From Diploptera punctata (lineage: Eukaryota; Arthropoda; Insecta; Blattodea; Blaberidae), in NCBI GenBank assembly GCA_030220185.1, contig JASPKZ010001246.1, positions 124,001 through 188,000 of the forward strand: DNA of 64,000 nucleotides, read 5' to 3'. The notes under the pieces are model-generated. The model did not search any database. It was not told where the DNA came from and saw only the letters and a program-made list of their open reading frames with translations. Both the position numbers and the translations under genes were made by a program. Positions 63,171 to 64,000 of this stretch are shown here, piece after piece. The stretch's first letter is position 1; every line of letters starts with the position of its first letter.

Positions 63171-64000
63171 TATTTCCTACTACATAACTTAGATTAATGT
63201 AAACTTTGTGAAAGAACAATATTAAATTCAGAAAATTGTAACTGTCTTTTGTTCATAAGAATATTTAACCCTTCAGAGCGGGTGGAATTAAATGGTCAGT
63301 GATACCCTGTTGCGGGAGGAGAGTGTTCACAGGCATTTAAATCCACCCATTCAGTGCCAGTATTCCAATAACGCATTTTAAATGGAAATATCTTGAGTAA
63401 TTTAAAATGTTTTTGCAATTCATTTATGGTGAACCCTTAATATAATATTTAATTAATTTAAATTATTACGGTTCTCACGTAACATCTCTGCATGTGTACT
63501 TATTTATGATTGTTGTGCCACAGTTGAAATAGGTCCTATTTGTTTCTCACATAAGTAGTACAGTGAATTGCACTAGGAATTCTTTGAAGAATTCAGAGAA
63601 CCGGCTCTACCTAACAACACAATGAAATATTTACACAAAGAGAAGGGTCTTCAAAAAAAAAACAGAATGAACTTCAAAAATTGGTGATAAATCTTCAAAG
63701 CGTAAACCAGTAGTTTGACACTCGGGCACCAATAAGTGTATTTTTTCCCCTTGTGTTTACTTTGTTCATGTTTATTACAAACACATTGCTTTTATGGATT
63801 GACCTTCTTTCTTGTAGGGGACAGCCTTCTCCAAATGTGTCTTTCTAACACTTTGGAAACATTATTTTAGGTCGTGTGCCTTCAAAAAATTGTCTTTCTA
63901 CACATGAGACCTGTGTTGTGCTAAAAGAACTTCATCAACCCTAAATTTCAATCTGTTTTTATTCTGGTTTCCAAGGTGAAACCAGTTGATATATGACTAT
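63171..64000. other. No recognisable feature
   Basis: AT-rich sequence to the window edge. An AG at about 63813 (TTTCTTGTAG) opens a short frame, but it has no protein-like character. Confidence 0.35.

Noticed and set aside
1..64000. CRISPR arrays, bacterial operons, riboswitches, Rho-independent terminators
   Set aside because: Repeat spacing, coding structure and composition are those of an insect genome; nothing of this kind was seen.

Overview
This 64-kb window is AT-rich animal nuclear DNA, almost certainly insect and possibly a cockroach or termite (the clade is inferred only from the repeat repertoire). There is no bacterial gene organisation. Two or three short stretches look like host exons on the + strand: 4803-4930, the weaker 5203-5292, and 61355-61435. 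Almost everything else is transposable-element material of several ages, much of it nested, inverted or duplicated.

The dominant players are Penelope-like retroelements (PLEs): a reverse transcriptase followed by a GIY-YIG endonuclease. At least ten subfamilies, labelled A-K here, can be told apart. Their 3' ends share a compact module made of a hammerhead-ribozyme-like fold of about 45 nt, then a terminal hairpin TATGAGGT...ACCTCATA. I find about 20 hammerhead-like copies. In nearly all of them one extra nucleotide sits between core residue A9 and helix II. In subfamilies A and B the core pair C3-G8 is replaced by U3-A8. Most PLE copies are palindromic, with two arms in opposite orientation; several junctions fall inside the hammerhead and others inside the open reading frames.

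Layout. 1-2760: patchwork of PLE fragments and a piggyBac-like MITE copy. 2865-4160: tRNA-like sequences, a foldback element and a small tandem array. 4803-5292: candidate exons. 5422-7732: a TA-flanked DNA transposon with nested LINE and PLE pieces. 9630-13370: PLE E and a large PLE B palindrome. 13856-19771 and 23611-29494: a 5.9-kb direct duplication carrying a spliced, decayed PIF/Harbinger transposase gene, a PLE A palindrome, SINEs and hammerhead palindromes. 19741-20931: a long palindrome with a tRNA-like unit at its centre. 20901-21800: a Harbinger MITE. 33510-35087: a Tc1-like transposon with four terminal repeats. 35720-36760: a decayed copy of a repeat-associated ORF. 37970-38527: a piggyBac-like MITE. 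39790-46905: LINE copies (family L1f, tetranucleotide tail). 47495-47920: PLE C with the best-preserved hammerhead. 49175-50152: a second Tc1-like transposase. 53243-54469 and 56885-57717: two mobile arrays of tRNA-like units, each with a target-site duplication. 58699-61036: a hAT-type foldback with a LINE (family L2f, GAA tail) at its centre. 61985-62395: a LINE endonuclease fragment. 62465-63170: a PLE B palindrome.

No element here looks fully intact. The host gene or genes, if the exons are real, would have very long introns filled by these insertions. The most interesting signals are the hammerhead variants, the palindromic PLE architecture, the mobile tRNA-like multimers, and the repeated finding of an unrelated element at the centre of a large inverted repeat.
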